Source: Candidatus Izemoplasma sp. (lineage in GTDB: Bacteria; Bacillota_I; Bacilli_A; Izemoplasmatales; Izemoplasmataceae). From it: 57,416 bases of DNA. The stretch covers positions 1-57,416 of the forward strand of contig SLOP01000026.1 of assembly GCA_007132465.1 (NCBI GenBank), in the 5' to 3' direction. The notes beneath the pieces were generated by a model that was not told the DNA's origin, ran no database searches, and saw only the letters and a list, made by a program, of their open reading frames with translations. Shown here one piece after another: positions 8,068-16,462 of this stretch. The translations under genes and the position numbers were made by a program. Each line of letters opens with the position of its first letter. The first letter of the stretch is position 1.

Positions 8068-9327
8068 GTGGCTTACGACGTTGTTATTATGCCGGGAAGG
8101 GTGCGTGGAAACGTCACCCTCCCACCATCCAAAAGCCTGCTGCATCGGGCGCTTTTTTGTGCTGCGTTTGCTCCGGGTATCTCGACGGTTGGTCCACGCC
8201 ATGATTGCGGTGATATCCGGGATACCCTCAAGGTTTTAAAGGCGCTGGGGGCTTCGATTGAGACAACACACGACGCGTATCGGATCACTGGCATTAGTAA
8301 CTATAAAGATACGGTGACGCTGTCTATCGACGCATCGGCAACGACGTTGCGTTTGCTTATTCCGGTGCTCGCCGCCACCAGAACCGCCGCCACCATCTCC
8401 CTTGGTCCCTCATTGGCTAATCGGCCAATCACGAGTTATGAACACCTGTTTGGTTCGGGGGTCAAAAAACACGGTGCGTCTGTGATTATCGATGCCGCGT
8501 TGCCTCCTGGTAATCTCGTCCTTGGTCAACTCGAAAGTTCTCAGGTCTTGAGCGGGTTGTTGGTGGCGTTTGCGATTGTTCGATCAACAGCCACGATTCA
8601 TGTCGAATCTTTGCCCTCGGCAGCTTACGTTACGTTAACCGCGTCGGTTCTTGACATTGCCGGTGTTCGCGTCGTGCAAGAAGGCGGCGTCTACCGTCTT
8701 CAATCCGGCGAGCATTTACGCCCGTTTAAGGTTGATGTCGAGGGCGACGCCTCGCATGCCTCCCTTTGGCTAGCGTGCGGGGTGCTCGGTGGCCCACTTA
8801 GCGTTAAAGGCTTACGAGATACGTCCTTACAAGCCGATGCGATTTTTCCCGCTTTGCTCGCGTCTATCAAGGCCAATATCACCTACGAAAACGGCCTCAT
8901 AACGGCATTTCCCGGTCGTGTTCAGTCATTTAGACTGAGCGTTGATGCGCATCCGGACCTCGCGTTCGCGCTCGCCTTGGTGGCGCTTCATGCCGATGGC
9001 CCTTGTGTGCTATCGGATGTTCACCGGTTGCGCATCAAAGAATCAGACCGAGTAGAGGCAATTGCCGCCTCGCTTCGCGCGCTTGGCGTAGATGTGCAAC
9101 AAGGTCAAAAGACAATGACCATTCATCCCATGTCGTCGCTTCGTGGCGATGTGTGCCTAGAGGCAAACGACGATCATCGCTTGGCGATGATGCTGGCGCT
9201 TTGTGCCCCTTTGCTTAATGCCCCCATTGTGATTCGTGGTGCGGACGCGGTCGAAAAATCGTACCCTGATTTCTTCACACAATGTCGCGCGCTGGGCCTT
9301 ACCCTTACGCAACAGAAAGGACGATAA
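8068..9327 (+). CDS. aroA: 3-phosphoshikimate 1-carboxyvinyltransferase (EPSP synthase)
   Basis: Transfers the enolpyruvyl group of PEP to shikimate-3-phosphate. 419 residues. Seen: PPSKSLLHRALF (N-terminal Lys-Ser substrate site), SATTLRLLIPVLA, and the conserved LRIKESDRVEAIA near residue 330. Several core motifs are variant, for example EGDASHASLWLA and HDCGDIRDTL. The GTG at 8068 has GGAGAGGAG upstream; an ATG at 8008 in the same frame would put the promoter inside the gene. First gene of the aro operon, 3 bp before aroB. Confidence 0.94.
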   Translation: MAYDVVIMPGRVRGNVTLPPSKSLLHRALFCAAFAPGISTVGPRHDCGDIRDTLKVLKALGASIETTHDAYRITGISNYKDTVTLSIDASATTLRLLIPVLAATRTAATISLGPSLANRPITSYEHLFGSGVKKHGASVIIDAALPPGNLVLGQLESSQVLSGLLVAFAIVRSTATIHVESLPSAAYVTLTASVLDIAGVRVVQEGGVYRLQSGEHLRPFKVDVEGDASHASLWLACGVLGGPLSVKGLRDTSLQADAIFPALLASIKANITYENGLITAFPGRVQSFRLSVDAHPDLAFALALVALHADGPCVLSDVHRLRIKESDRVEAIAASLRALGVDVQQGQKTMTIHPMSSLRGDVCLEANDDHRLAMMLALCAPLLNAPIVIRGADAVEKSYPDFFTQCRALGLTLTQQKGR

Positions 9328-9330
9328 TCG

Positions 9331-10311
9331 ATGCCTTCCCTCACGATTAAAAACCCCTCAGGGGATTACCCGATTCACATTGGCGAAGATGCGCTGGCGT
9401 CCTTGGACGCCGCCGGCCTCGATGTGTTTCTCCTGGTAGACAGCCATGTTCCTGAGGTTTTCATCGACGCTGTGTCGACGCGCATTCATCCTGTTGTGAC
9501 CCTTGCCATGCCCGGTGGTGAAACCATAAAGACCCTAGCAACGTATCAAGATGTCATCGATAAAATGCTGGTTAATGGCTTATCTAAGGCTTCTTTGATG
9601 GTAGCTGTAGGCGGTGGGACCTTGCTTGATTTAGCCGGTTTTGTGGCCGCAACATACCAGCGCGGCATCCCGTTTATCGCCGTGCCGACAACCTTGCTGG
9701 CGATGGTCGATGCCTCGATTGGTGGGAAAACTGCCCTGAACATCAACGGCCACAAGAATATGATCGGTGCCTTTCACACCCCTCGTTCGGTGCACATCGT
9801 CCCCTCCGCGCTCAATTCACTTCCGTTGCGAGAGCGCCGTAGCGGATACGCTGAAATCATCAAAATGGCGCTTTTAAAAGATCGCGCGTTGTTCAATGCC
9901 TTGAAAAACCCCCTCGATATGTCCGACATCATCCGGCGAAGCATTGACATCAAACGGCGCGTTGTTGAACGCGACTACCGCGATGTTCACGAACGCCATG
10001 TGCTTAACTACGGCCACACCATCGGTCACGCGTTAGAGGCGCTGCACCCTAGTGTCTACACCCACGGTGAGTGCGTGGCCTTCGGCATGCGCCAGATGGC
10101 GAGAGGGAAACCCTTTGAAAAGCAGTTAAGTGCGCTGTTAGCTCACCACGGGCTCCTCGTGGACATCCCCTACGACAAAGACACGCTGTATCGCTTGATT
10201 CGTTCCGATAAAAAACGCCGCCAAACAACCCTTACGCTCGCCATCGTCGACGAGATTGGCACCTCACGGGTTGAAACGGTGCCTTTTGACACCATCATGA
10301 CGTTTTTATGA
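9331..10311 (+). CDS. aroB: 3-dehydroquinate synthase
   Basis: NAD- and metal-dependent cyclisation of DAHP to 3-dehydroquinate. At 326 residues it is somewhat shorter than the usual ~350-360. Seen: GGGTLLDLAGFVAATYQRG (NAD-binding), PTTLLAMVDASIGGKTALN, HKNMIGAFHTP, and the metal-ligand histidines in NYGHTIGHALE and THGECVAFGM. The gene follows aroA by 3 bp and precedes aroC by 13 bp. Confidence 0.95.
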   Translation: MPSLTIKNPSGDYPIHIGEDALASLDAAGLDVFLLVDSHVPEVFIDAVSTRIHPVVTLAMPGGETIKTLATYQDVIDKMLVNGLSKASLMVAVGGGTLLDLAGFVAATYQRGIPFIAVPTTLLAMVDASIGGKTALNINGHKNMIGAFHTPRSVHIVPSALNSLPLRERRSGYAEIIKMALLKDRALFNALKNPLDMSDIIRRSIDIKRRVVERDYRDVHERHVLNYGHTIGHALEALHPSVYTHGECVAFGMRQMARGKPFEKQLSALLAHHGLLVDIPYDKDTLYRLIRSDKKRRQTTLTLAIVDEIGTSRVETVPFDTIMTFL

Positions 10312-10324
10312 AAGGGTGACACGC

Positions 10325-11398
10325 ATGAGCACGTTCGGACGTCGCTACCCCATCAGCCTTTTTGGCGAAAGCCATCAACGCGCCGTAGGCTTCACCATCC
10401 ATCATCTCCCCGCCGGCATCCCCATTGATTGGGACGCCGTGCGTCAAGCCATGAAACGGCGCATGCCTAAAACCACCAATGCCACCTCGCGACGCGAGGT
10501 CGATGCGCCGGTTGTGCTAAGCGGGTTTCATCAAGGCACAACCACCGGAGCGCCGCTCAGTGTCATGGTTGAAAACCACGACCTCAAAAGCGAGGATTAT
10601 GACGCGCTTCCTTTTCGACCTGGCCACGCCGATTATCCGGCGCACATAAAGCACGGCGGCGCTAACGACCCTCGCGGCGGAGGCCACCATTCGGGTCGTT
10701 TGACGGCACCGCTTGTGGCGCTCGGAGAGATTGCGCGTCAAGCCCTCAATGACCCCTCCATCGTCGTTGGGTCGCACATCGTCTCCATCCATCAAACCGA
10801 CGGTGAATCGCTGGCTCATCCGCCTGACAAAGAAACCTTAAACAGCCTCTACCATAGCGATTTCCCGGTGATTAACTCTGGCGATGCCCAGCGCTTTACC
10901 GCCGTCATCGACGCGGCCAAAGCCGATCATGACAGCGTGGGCGGGGTGGTCGAAACCTGGATTAGTGGGCTGCCTGTCGGCGTTGGCTCCCCGTTTTTTC
11001 ACGGGCTTGATGGCCTTCTTGCACAGTTGATCTTCTCTATTCCTGCCGTTAAGGGCTTGACGTTTGGCGACGGGTTTAACTTAACCCGCCTACGTGGTTC
11101 TCAAGCCAACGACCCGATGACGCATGATCACCACGGCGTTCGTTTCACGAAAAACGCCATGGGTGGTGTGCTCGGTGGCTTATCAAGTGGTCAACCCGTG
11201 CGTTTTCGTACCGCCTTCAAACCGACCCCCTCAATCGGTAAACCCCAACAGACCATCACCCAAGACCATCACCCCACCACCTTAGCATTAACCGGGCGCC
11301 ATGACACCTGCGTGGTCTCGCGTGCCGTGCACGTCGTCAACGCCATGGTGTACATCGCGCTCTTAGAACTGCTTGAAAGAAATGAGGAATCCCTATGA
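10325..11398 (+). CDS. aroC: Chorismate synthase
   Basis: Reduced-FMN-dependent elimination of phosphate from EPSP to give chorismate. 357 residues; SLFGESHQRAVGF at the N-terminus, RPGHADYPAHIKHGG, DPRGGGHHSGRLTAPL, and a conserved C-terminal ITQDHHPT/GRHDTCV region. The GGGHHSGRLTAP version replaces the more familiar GGGRSSARET, as in some Firmicutes enzymes. The ATG at 10325 fits the AAAGGGTG ribosome binding site; a GTG at 10316 overlaps that site. Overlaps the chorismate mutase start as ATGA. Confidence 0.94.
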   Translation: MSTFGRRYPISLFGESHQRAVGFTIHHLPAGIPIDWDAVRQAMKRRMPKTTNATSRREVDAPVVLSGFHQGTTTGAPLSVMVENHDLKSEDYDALPFRPGHADYPAHIKHGGANDPRGGGHHSGRLTAPLVALGEIARQALNDPSIVVGSHIVSIHQTDGESLAHPPDKETLNSLYHSDFPVINSGDAQRFTAVIDAAKADHDSVGGVVETWISGLPVGVGSPFFHGLDGLLAQLIFSIPAVKGLTFGDGFNLTRLRGSQANDPMTHDHHGVRFTKNAMGGVLGGLSSGQPVRFRTAFKPTPSIGKPQQTITQDHHPTTLALTGRHDTCVVSRAVHVVNAMVYIALLELLERNEESL

Positions 11399-11646
11399 AA
11401 ACCCTGCAAACCTTGCGTTGCACCATCGACGCGCTCGACACGCAAATCATGGCCTTGTTGGAACAACGCTTCAACGCAGTCACAGACATCGGTGAGGCCA
11501 AACGCGCGTCCAACACAGCGGTGACAGATACCGCTAGAGAGGCTCGCGTTCTCAAGCGATGCGATCGCCATGCGAACGCGACGCACATTCGCGATGTGTA
11601 TCAAGCGATATTCGCTGCCAGTAAAGCGCTTCAAAAGGACGGTTGA
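11395..11646 (+). CDS. Chorismate mutase, AroQ (all-helical) class
   Basis: An 83-residue stand-alone chorismate mutase converting chorismate to prephenate. The sequence LRCTIDALDTQIMALLEQRF followed by DIGEAKRA and DTAREARVL matches helix 1 and the substrate-binding Arg/Lys positions of the AroQ fold; VYQAIFAASKALQ is the last helix. No prephenate dehydratase or dehydrogenase domain is attached. Its ATG overlaps the aroC stop, showing tight coupling; the aroE-aroK fusion starts 3 bp after its stop. Confidence 0.88.
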   Translation: MKTLQTLRCTIDALDTQIMALLEQRFNAVTDIGEAKRASNTAVTDTAREARVLKRCDRHANATHIRDVYQAIFAASKALQKDG

Positions 11647-11648
11647 TT

Positions 11649-12926
11649 GTGTACGGCTTGATTGGTAAGATGCTTAAACACAGCCTCTCAAAACCGATTC
11701 ACGAAACCGTGCGTCCCATGGATTATCGGTTGATTGAAACCGCCGATCCCGCGCGAACCCTCAGCACCCTTCGTTTCACCGGGGTGAATGTGACCTACCC
11801 CTACAAACGAAGCCTCGTCGACGCCTGTGCGATTCGTGACGACAATGTCAAAGCCACCGGCGTCTTAAACACCATCGTCAATGAGAACGGTCTATGGCAC
11901 GCGTATAACACCGACGTCGATGCCTTTCGCTCGTTGATTCAAAAAGCCTTCCCTCCCTCCAAAGACACATCGGTTGGAATACTGGGAAATGGCGCCACGG
12001 CGTTATCCATACATTATGCGCTAACGTGTGAAGGTTACCACAACATAACCGTCTATGCACGAAACCCCGCGCCTCATGAGCGCCCACTAGATGCCCTTAT
12101 CGACACCCATGCCGTGCTCATCCACACCACGCCTGTGGGCACCTATCCGAACCAGGGCGACACGTTAATTGATGATTTCACGCCGTTTACGAATGTGTGT
12201 CTGCTCGTCGATGTCGTGTATAATCCGATAAAGACACGACTTATGCAACGCGCCGAAGACGCTGGCATCCCAACCATCGGTGGCCTTTTCATGCTCGTCG
12301 CCCAAGCCATTGAAAGCAACCAGCGTTTCTTTAAGACCACCTATGATGCTTCGGTGATTGAGACCGTGTTTAAATCCGTGCTCAAAAGCACCATTAACCT
12401 CGTGCTCATTGGCTTACCGTTTTCCGGCAAATCTCACCTTGGGAGAATGCTTGGAGACCGGTTCAAGATGGCCTTCATCGATGTCGACAGACAGGTAGAA
12501 AAAAGCGTCGGATCGTCCGTCGAATCCTTCATCGAAACGCACGGCCTAGATGCCTTCCGAGCCATTGAACACACCGCGGCCAACAAAACCGCCATCGCCC
12601 GCCACGCGGTCATTGCGACAGGCGGCGGCCTCGTTGAAAACGACGACGCGATGCGCGCCTTGAAACAACACGCCTGCGTCGTCTACATCAACCTAGATGA
12701 AACGCTTATGGACACCATCCGCTTTCACAGTCGCCCTCACGTCAAAACCAAAGCGGATTTGCTGGCGCTTAAACGCGCTCGCCATAATCGGTATCTATTC
12801 CACGCCGACATCACATACGACAAATCCACGCAAGACGCCGAGCGCGCGCTTGCAACCATCGAGGTGAAGTTTCATGCGTATATTGATTATCAATGGACCA
12901 AACTTGAACGTGCTTGGGACGCGTGA
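11649..12926 (+). CDS. Shikimate dehydrogenase-shikimate kinase fusion (AroE-AroK)
   Basis: One 425-residue protein with two consecutive pathway enzymes. Residues ~1-235 are AroE-like: LIGKMLKHSLSKPIHE, NVTYPYK with the catalytic lysine, YNTDVDAF, a GNGATAL nucleotide loop near 110, and GGLFMLVAQA at the end. Residues ~245-415 are AroK-like: P-loop GLPFSGKSHLG near 254-264, DVDRQVEK, and ATGGGLVE near 325. No stop or frameshift separates them. The GTG at 11649 is 9 nt after AAGGA; TTG at 11643 is too close. The last 53 bp overlap aroQ in another frame, so the AroK tail is read through the aroQ start. It would reduce 3-dehydroshikimate and phosphorylate the product. Confidence 0.93.
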   Translation: MYGLIGKMLKHSLSKPIHETVRPMDYRLIETADPARTLSTLRFTGVNVTYPYKRSLVDACAIRDDNVKATGVLNTIVNENGLWHAYNTDVDAFRSLIQKAFPPSKDTSVGILGNGATALSIHYALTCEGYHNITVYARNPAPHERPLDALIDTHAVLIHTTPVGTYPNQGDTLIDDFTPFTNVCLLVDVVYNPIKTRLMQRAEDAGIPTIGGLFMLVAQAIESNQRFFKTTYDASVIETVFKSVLKSTINLVLIGLPFSGKSHLGRMLGDRFKMAFIDVDRQVEKSVGSSVESFIETHGLDAFRAIEHTAANKTAIARHAVIATGGGLVENDDAMRALKQHACVVYINLDETLMDTIRFHSRPHVKTKADLLALKRARHNRYLFHADITYDKSTQDAERALATIEVKFHAYIDYQWTKLERAWDA

Positions 12927-13314
12927 AGTCGACGTGTATGGCACCGCAACCTACGCCGAACTGGAAACGTATTTACACACCGAGGCGAGAAAACTCGACG
13001 TGGCGTTGGTTGTGCGACAGACCAACTATGAAGGCGCGGTCCTTGACTTGCTTCATCACGCCGCCGCTGAAGGCTTTGATGGTGTCGTGTTAAACGCCGC
13101 TGCCTACAGCCATTACAGTTACGCCATTCGCGATGGCGTCAAAGCGGTAGCGCTTCCTGTGGTGAACGTGCACCTCACCGACCCGTGCGATCGATCAGAG
13201 CCATTTCGGAAAACCGACGTGCTCAAAAGCGTCTGTGTGGCGACCATCAAAGGCAAAGGGTTTGCCGGTTACGTGGATGCAATGCGTCTGCTGATGAAGG
13301 ATGTGAAGCGATGA
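12874..13314 (+). CDS. aroQ: 3-dehydroquinate dehydratase, type II
   Basis: Dehydrates 3-dehydroquinate to 3-dehydroshikimate. 146 residues, the usual size for the dodecameric type II enzyme. The NGPNLNVLGTREVDVYG opening contains the active-site Asn, Arg and Tyr; NYEGAVLDLLHHA and NAAAYSHYSYAIRDGV follow. Two usually invariant regions are altered: NPGAYTHTS appears as NAAAYSHYS, and the HISN/HLSN element appears as HLTDPCDRSEPFR. Starts 53 bp inside the aroE-aroK gene with GAGGTGAA upstream, and its stop overlaps the aroF start (ATGA). Confidence 0.9.
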   Translation: MRILIINGPNLNVLGTREVDVYGTATYAELETYLHTEARKLDVALVVRQTNYEGAVLDLLHHAAAEGFDGVVLNAAAYSHYSYAIRDGVKAVALPVVNVHLTDPCDRSEPFRKTDVLKSVCVATIKGKGFAGYVDAMRLLMKDVKR

Positions 13315-14321
13315 TTATTAAACTTAAGAACCATGCCTCACTCGCCGAGGTAGATACCCTCAGTCAAGACCTCTTAGATCAAGGGTTCTCCTTTGAAACC
13401 GTTCAAGGCGACGCCCACACCGTCATGCATGTCCTCGGTGACACGACGACCTTTGACGAGAAAAAACTCTATGCGTACGACTGCGTCGATCGCGTCTTTA
13501 GCCTCCAAGACCCATTTGTTAGAACCCATAAAGACCGGACAAAAACCAAGACAACCATTCGCTTAGGTTCCATCACGGTGGGGCGTGATTTGTTTGTGAT
13601 TGGGGGCCCTTGTAGCGTTGAAAGCGAAAGCCAAATTCACAAGAGCGCGCGCCTTGTCAAAGAGGCTGGTGCGCACGCGCTTCGTGGAGGAGCCTATAAA
13701 CCCCGCACCAGCCCTTACGCTTTTCAGGGCCTTGGCGAGAAGGGGTTACGTTGGCTTTCCGAAGCCGCGAAGGCTCACGGCCTGATTAGCGTCAGCGAAA
13801 TCGTCGACAAAGCAGACCTTGCCCTGTTTGACAAGCACGTGGACGTCATCCAGGTCGGGGCGCGCAACATGCAAAATTTTGACCTCTTAAAAGCGCTTGG
13901 AAACTCAGCGAAACCAATCTTGCTCAAACGCGGCTTTGGCAACACCGTCGAAGAATGGTTGATGAGCGCCGAATACGTGATGAACCACGGCAACGACCAA
14001 ATCATGTTGTGCGAACGTGGCATTCGCACCTTTGAACCCCACACGCGGGCCACGCTCGACCTTTCCAGCGTGCTCGCCATTCGTGAGTTAAGTCATCTTC
14101 CCGTCATTGTCGACCCTTCACATGCCGCCGGAAAATACGCTTACGTCGACGGCCTAGCCAAAGCGGCGCTCGCCGTTGGGGCCGATGGGTTGATGATTGA
14201 AGTTCATCCTAACCCGGTGCGGGCATTTAGCGACGGGGCGCAATCGCTTAAACCCGAGAAGTTCTCCCGCTTGATGGATGCCTTGCGCGCGTTGGACGAC
14301 ACACTCAAAAAGAACGCTTAA
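13311..14321 (+). CDS. aroF: 3-deoxy-7-phosphoheptulonate (DAHP) synthase
   Basis: Condenses PEP and erythrose-4-phosphate, the entry step of the shikimate pathway. 336 residues: an N-terminal ~70-residue regulatory ferredoxin-like domain as in the Thermotoga-type enzyme, then the barrel with GGPCSVESESQI, GAYKPRTSPYAFQGLG, IQVGARNMQNF, LLKRGF, CERGIRTF, VDPSHAAGK and EVHPNP. The ATG at 13311 overlaps the aroQ stop; an in-frame upstream extension lies in aroQ. Last gene of the operon, ending in a strong terminator. The N-terminal domain suggests feedback control by an aromatic end product (inference). Confidence 0.94.
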   Translation: MIIKLKNHASLAEVDTLSQDLLDQGFSFETVQGDAHTVMHVLGDTTTFDEKKLYAYDCVDRVFSLQDPFVRTHKDRTKTKTTIRLGSITVGRDLFVIGGPCSVESESQIHKSARLVKEAGAHALRGGAYKPRTSPYAFQGLGEKGLRWLSEAAKAHGLISVSEIVDKADLALFDKHVDVIQVGARNMQNFDLLKALGNSAKPILLKRGFGNTVEEWLMSAEYVMNHGNDQIMLCERGIRTFEPHTRATLDLSSVLAIRELSHLPVIVDPSHAAGKYAYVDGLAKAALAVGADGLMIEVHPNPVRAFSDGAQSLKPEKFSRLMDALRALDDTLKKNA

Positions 14322-14339
14322 ATCAAGCGTTCTTTTTTT
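14310..14339. terminator. Bidirectional terminator between aroF and the methyltransferase remnant
   Basis: AAGAACGCTT pairs with AAGCGTTCTT over a 5-nt loop and is followed by seven T on the plus strand. On the minus strand the run AAAAAGAAC gives TTTTT after the stem, so it can stop both converging transcripts. The aroF stop is within the loop region. Confidence 0.9.
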
Positions 14340-14348
14340 GTCGGTTGA

Positions 14349-14365
14349 ATGCGTTATTAACGCAT
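14349..14365. repeat. Perfect 8-bp inverted repeat
   Basis: ATGCGTTA and TAACGCAT flank a single T. It lies beside the aroF terminator and covers the end of the methyltransferase remnant. Function unknown; with one central base it is more like a protein-binding palindrome than a hairpin. Confidence 0.5.
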
Positions 14366-14696
14366 CGGCGTAATGTGCATTATGCCCGAACAATGGCTGA
14401 CGCGTTTAAACGCACATCGATGCGTGGCGGCCAGCGCGTTGTGGAAGTGCTCAACCACCGGGTAGTGTTCTTTTTCATCCCACATTGCCTCGTAACGATC
14501 CGCCAAGGTTCTCATGTCCTGATGGGTTTGTGTCATGACATCCCCAATCAGGATAAGGCCGTGTGCGCTTAGGCGTTTGGTCATGGTGCGAATCAATGCC
14601 ATTTATGCCTCCAACGTGAGATGGTGAATGCTGTAGGTGAAGATGATGGCATCAAAATGGTTTTGGTCGTTTGTGATAGTCCCAATCCTCTTGTGG
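14357..14696 (-). pseudogene. Decayed class I SAM-dependent methyltransferase
   Basis: Reading the minus strand, residues FDAIIFTYSIHHLTLEA run into an in-frame TAA at 14605-14603, after which the same frame continues MALIRTMTKRLSAHGLILIGDV and a plausible C-terminal half ending at 14357. This is the central motif region (FDxI..T.xxHHL) and the L..GG-like strand of small-molecule methyltransferases. The N-terminal SAM-binding GxGxG part is missing: upstream the frame meets the neighbouring gene at about 14696. So the gene is both truncated and interrupted. An intact 81-residue reading frame from 14602 remains but lacks the fold's core. Confidence 0.7.
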
Positions 14697-15173
14697 TTAA
14701 TGGTCAGAATCGTCGCCGTATGGTTTCAAGCCGTCGTAAAGCGCGTTAAATCCTTTGTGTTTATTGACGCGTCCGTAAGATAAGGCCTTGTTTTCTCCAA
14801 AAGCCAAAAGATAGCATTTTGTCAGTTCTGCGACGGTTTGTTCGAGCGTCAACATAAACTGCCCATAGGCAAATCGGTGGGCGCTGCTTCCTTTCGTGTA
14901 GTGTGCGTTAATCAAGTTTTCTGTGACTTGGTCGAGCGGGTAGAGTTTTAGATGCATCAGTTCATGGACGATGACTTCTTCAAGGTTTTCGTGTGTGGGG
15001 TTGGTTGCGTTGAGCAACAACACCGCTTTTTTATCGTCGGGGTCCACCTTAAAATCCCCTGTTTTGGTGAAGGTCTCATCCTCGACAAAACGCAGCTGCA
15101 CATCCCAGTGCCCGGTTAACCTCAAGGCATCTACCCAAAACAAGAAGCGCGCTTCGAGTTGTTTGTTGTCCAC
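14697..15173 (-). CDS. SprT-like putative zinc metalloprotease
   Basis: A 158-residue protein with the zinc-peptidase motif HELMH inside NLEEVIVHELMHLKLYPLD, preceded by a short strand-rich region (WDVQLRFVEDE, AVLLLNATNPT) that resembles the minimal SprT-like metalloprotease fold. The GTG at 15173 is 6 nt after GGAGGG; GTG at 15188 overlaps purA. It lies 2 bp after purA and is probably co-transcribed. Substrate and physiological role unknown. Confidence 0.6.
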   Translation of the reverse strand: MDNKQLEARFLFWVDALRLTGHWDVQLRFVEDETFTKTGDFKVDPDDKKAVLLLNATNPTHENLEEVIVHELMHLKLYPLDQVTENLINAHYTKGSSAHRFAYGQFMLTLEQTVAELTKCYLLAFGENKALSYGRVNKHKGFNALYDGLKPYGDDSDH

Positions 15174-15175
15174 GG

Positions 15176-16462
15176 TTATCCCTCCCACAGATTATCCACA
15201 AGTCGTATGGTTTGATCGCGATCTGGACCAACCGACACAAACGCAATGGTTGTGCTGGTCAGCTCAGCGATTTTCTTCACGTAAGCTTGGGCGTTCTTCG
15301 GTAAATCATCAAAGGTTTTGACGTCGTCAAGCGGGTCGTCGAATCCGTTCATGGTGATCATCACCGGTTCACAGCGAGCCACATCGTCAACCGAGGCCGG
15401 AATCCAATCGATGATGTCGCCATCCAAGCGGTACCCGACACAAATGCTCAGCGGATGCACCCCGCGCAACACATCCAACAGCATCACCGCAAGGTGGGTG
15501 ATTCCGCTGATGCGCTTGGCGTGTTTCAACACCACCGCATCGAGCCACCCTATGCGTCGCGGGCGGCCAGTGGTGGTGCCATACTCGCGTCCGCGTTCTC
15601 GAATTGCATGCGCGATGTCCCCGTCGATTTCGGTGGGCAAGTGCCCTTCGCCTACGCGGGTGGTGTAGGCTTTGGTGATCCCAAGCACCGTCTTGATGGC
15701 CTGCGGTGGAACCCCTGCGCCAAGCGGAACCCCCGCGGCGGTCGGCGAACTTGAGGTCACGTAGGGGTAGGTGCCATGGTCCAAACAAAGCATCGTGCCT
15801 TGCGCTCCTTCAAACAACACTTTCTTCCCGGCGTCAAGCGCGCGGTTGATGTATACCGACGTGTCTTTCAGTCGCGGCGCGATAAGCCGTCGGGCTTCCG
15901 CCGTGTCACGCAGGATGCGCTCGGCAGAACACGGCGTCGCCCCATAGGCCTTCACCATCCGATTAGCGACGTTCAGGTATGCCTCAAGGGTTTGCTTAAA
16001 CCGTGTTTCATCGACAAAATCAACCATGCGCAGTCCGTGTCTCGCGGCTTTATCGGCGTACGCCGGTCCGATGCCTTTGCCCGTGGTGCCAACCCGATCT
16101 TCCCGTGCTGCCTCCATCGCCACATCGAGCGTTCGATGTGTTGATAGTATGACGTGTGCCCGGTCTGACACCACGACGCTGCTGGTGTCCACTCCGGCGG
16201 CCTCAAGCTGTTTCAGTTCATCGGCGAGGGCCACCGGATCGATGACCATGCCGGAGGCAAGCACGCACTGTGTCTGCGGTCGGAAAACCCCCGCTGGCAC
16301 GAGATGCAACGCGTGTTTTTGCCCTTTGAAGACGATGGTATGGCCGGCGTTGTTGCCACCTTGATAGCGAACCACAAGGTCCGCTTCCTCCGCCAAAATA
16401 TCGGTCAATTTTCCTTTGCCTTCATCGCCCCATTGGGTGCCGATAATCGTGATGGTTTTCAT
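15176..16462 (-). CDS. purA: Adenylosuccinate synthetase
   Basis: GTP-dependent ligation of aspartate to IMP, the first committed AMP step; purB in this window completes it. 428 residues, normal. GTQWGDEGKGKLTD puts the catalytic Asp at 13, and GGNNAGHT puts the catalytic His at 41; TTGKGIGPAYADKA, GAQGTMLCLDHGTYPYVTSS and TTGRPRRIGWLD follow. The ATG at 16462 has AAGGAGG upstream. It has its own strong promoter and a leader of about 110 nt that appears structured. Confidence 0.97.
   Translation of the reverse strand: MKTITIIGTQWGDEGKGKLTDILAEEADLVVRYQGGNNAGHTIVFKGQKHALHLVPAGVFRPQTQCVLASGMVIDPVALADELKQLEAAGVDTSSVVVSDRAHVILSTHRTLDVAMEAAREDRVGTTGKGIGPAYADKAARHGLRMVDFVDETRFKQTLEAYLNVANRMVKAYGATPCSAERILRDTAEARRLIAPRLKDTSVYINRALDAGKKVLFEGAQGTMLCLDHGTYPYVTSSSPTAAGVPLGAGVPPQAIKTVLGITKAYTTRVGEGHLPTEIDGDIAHAIRERGREYGTTTGRPRRIGWLDAVVLKHAKRISGITHLAVMLLDVLRGVHPLSICVGYRLDGDIIDWIPASVDDVARCEPVMITMNGFDDPLDDVKTFDDLPKNAQAYVKKIAELTSTTIAFVSVGPDRDQTIRLVDNLWEG

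Noticed and set aside
12874-12926. Frameshift between the aroE-aroK fusion and aroQ
   Set aside because: Both frames remain open and carry sensible ends: the AroK tail in one, the NGPNLN start in the other. A true overlap is simpler.
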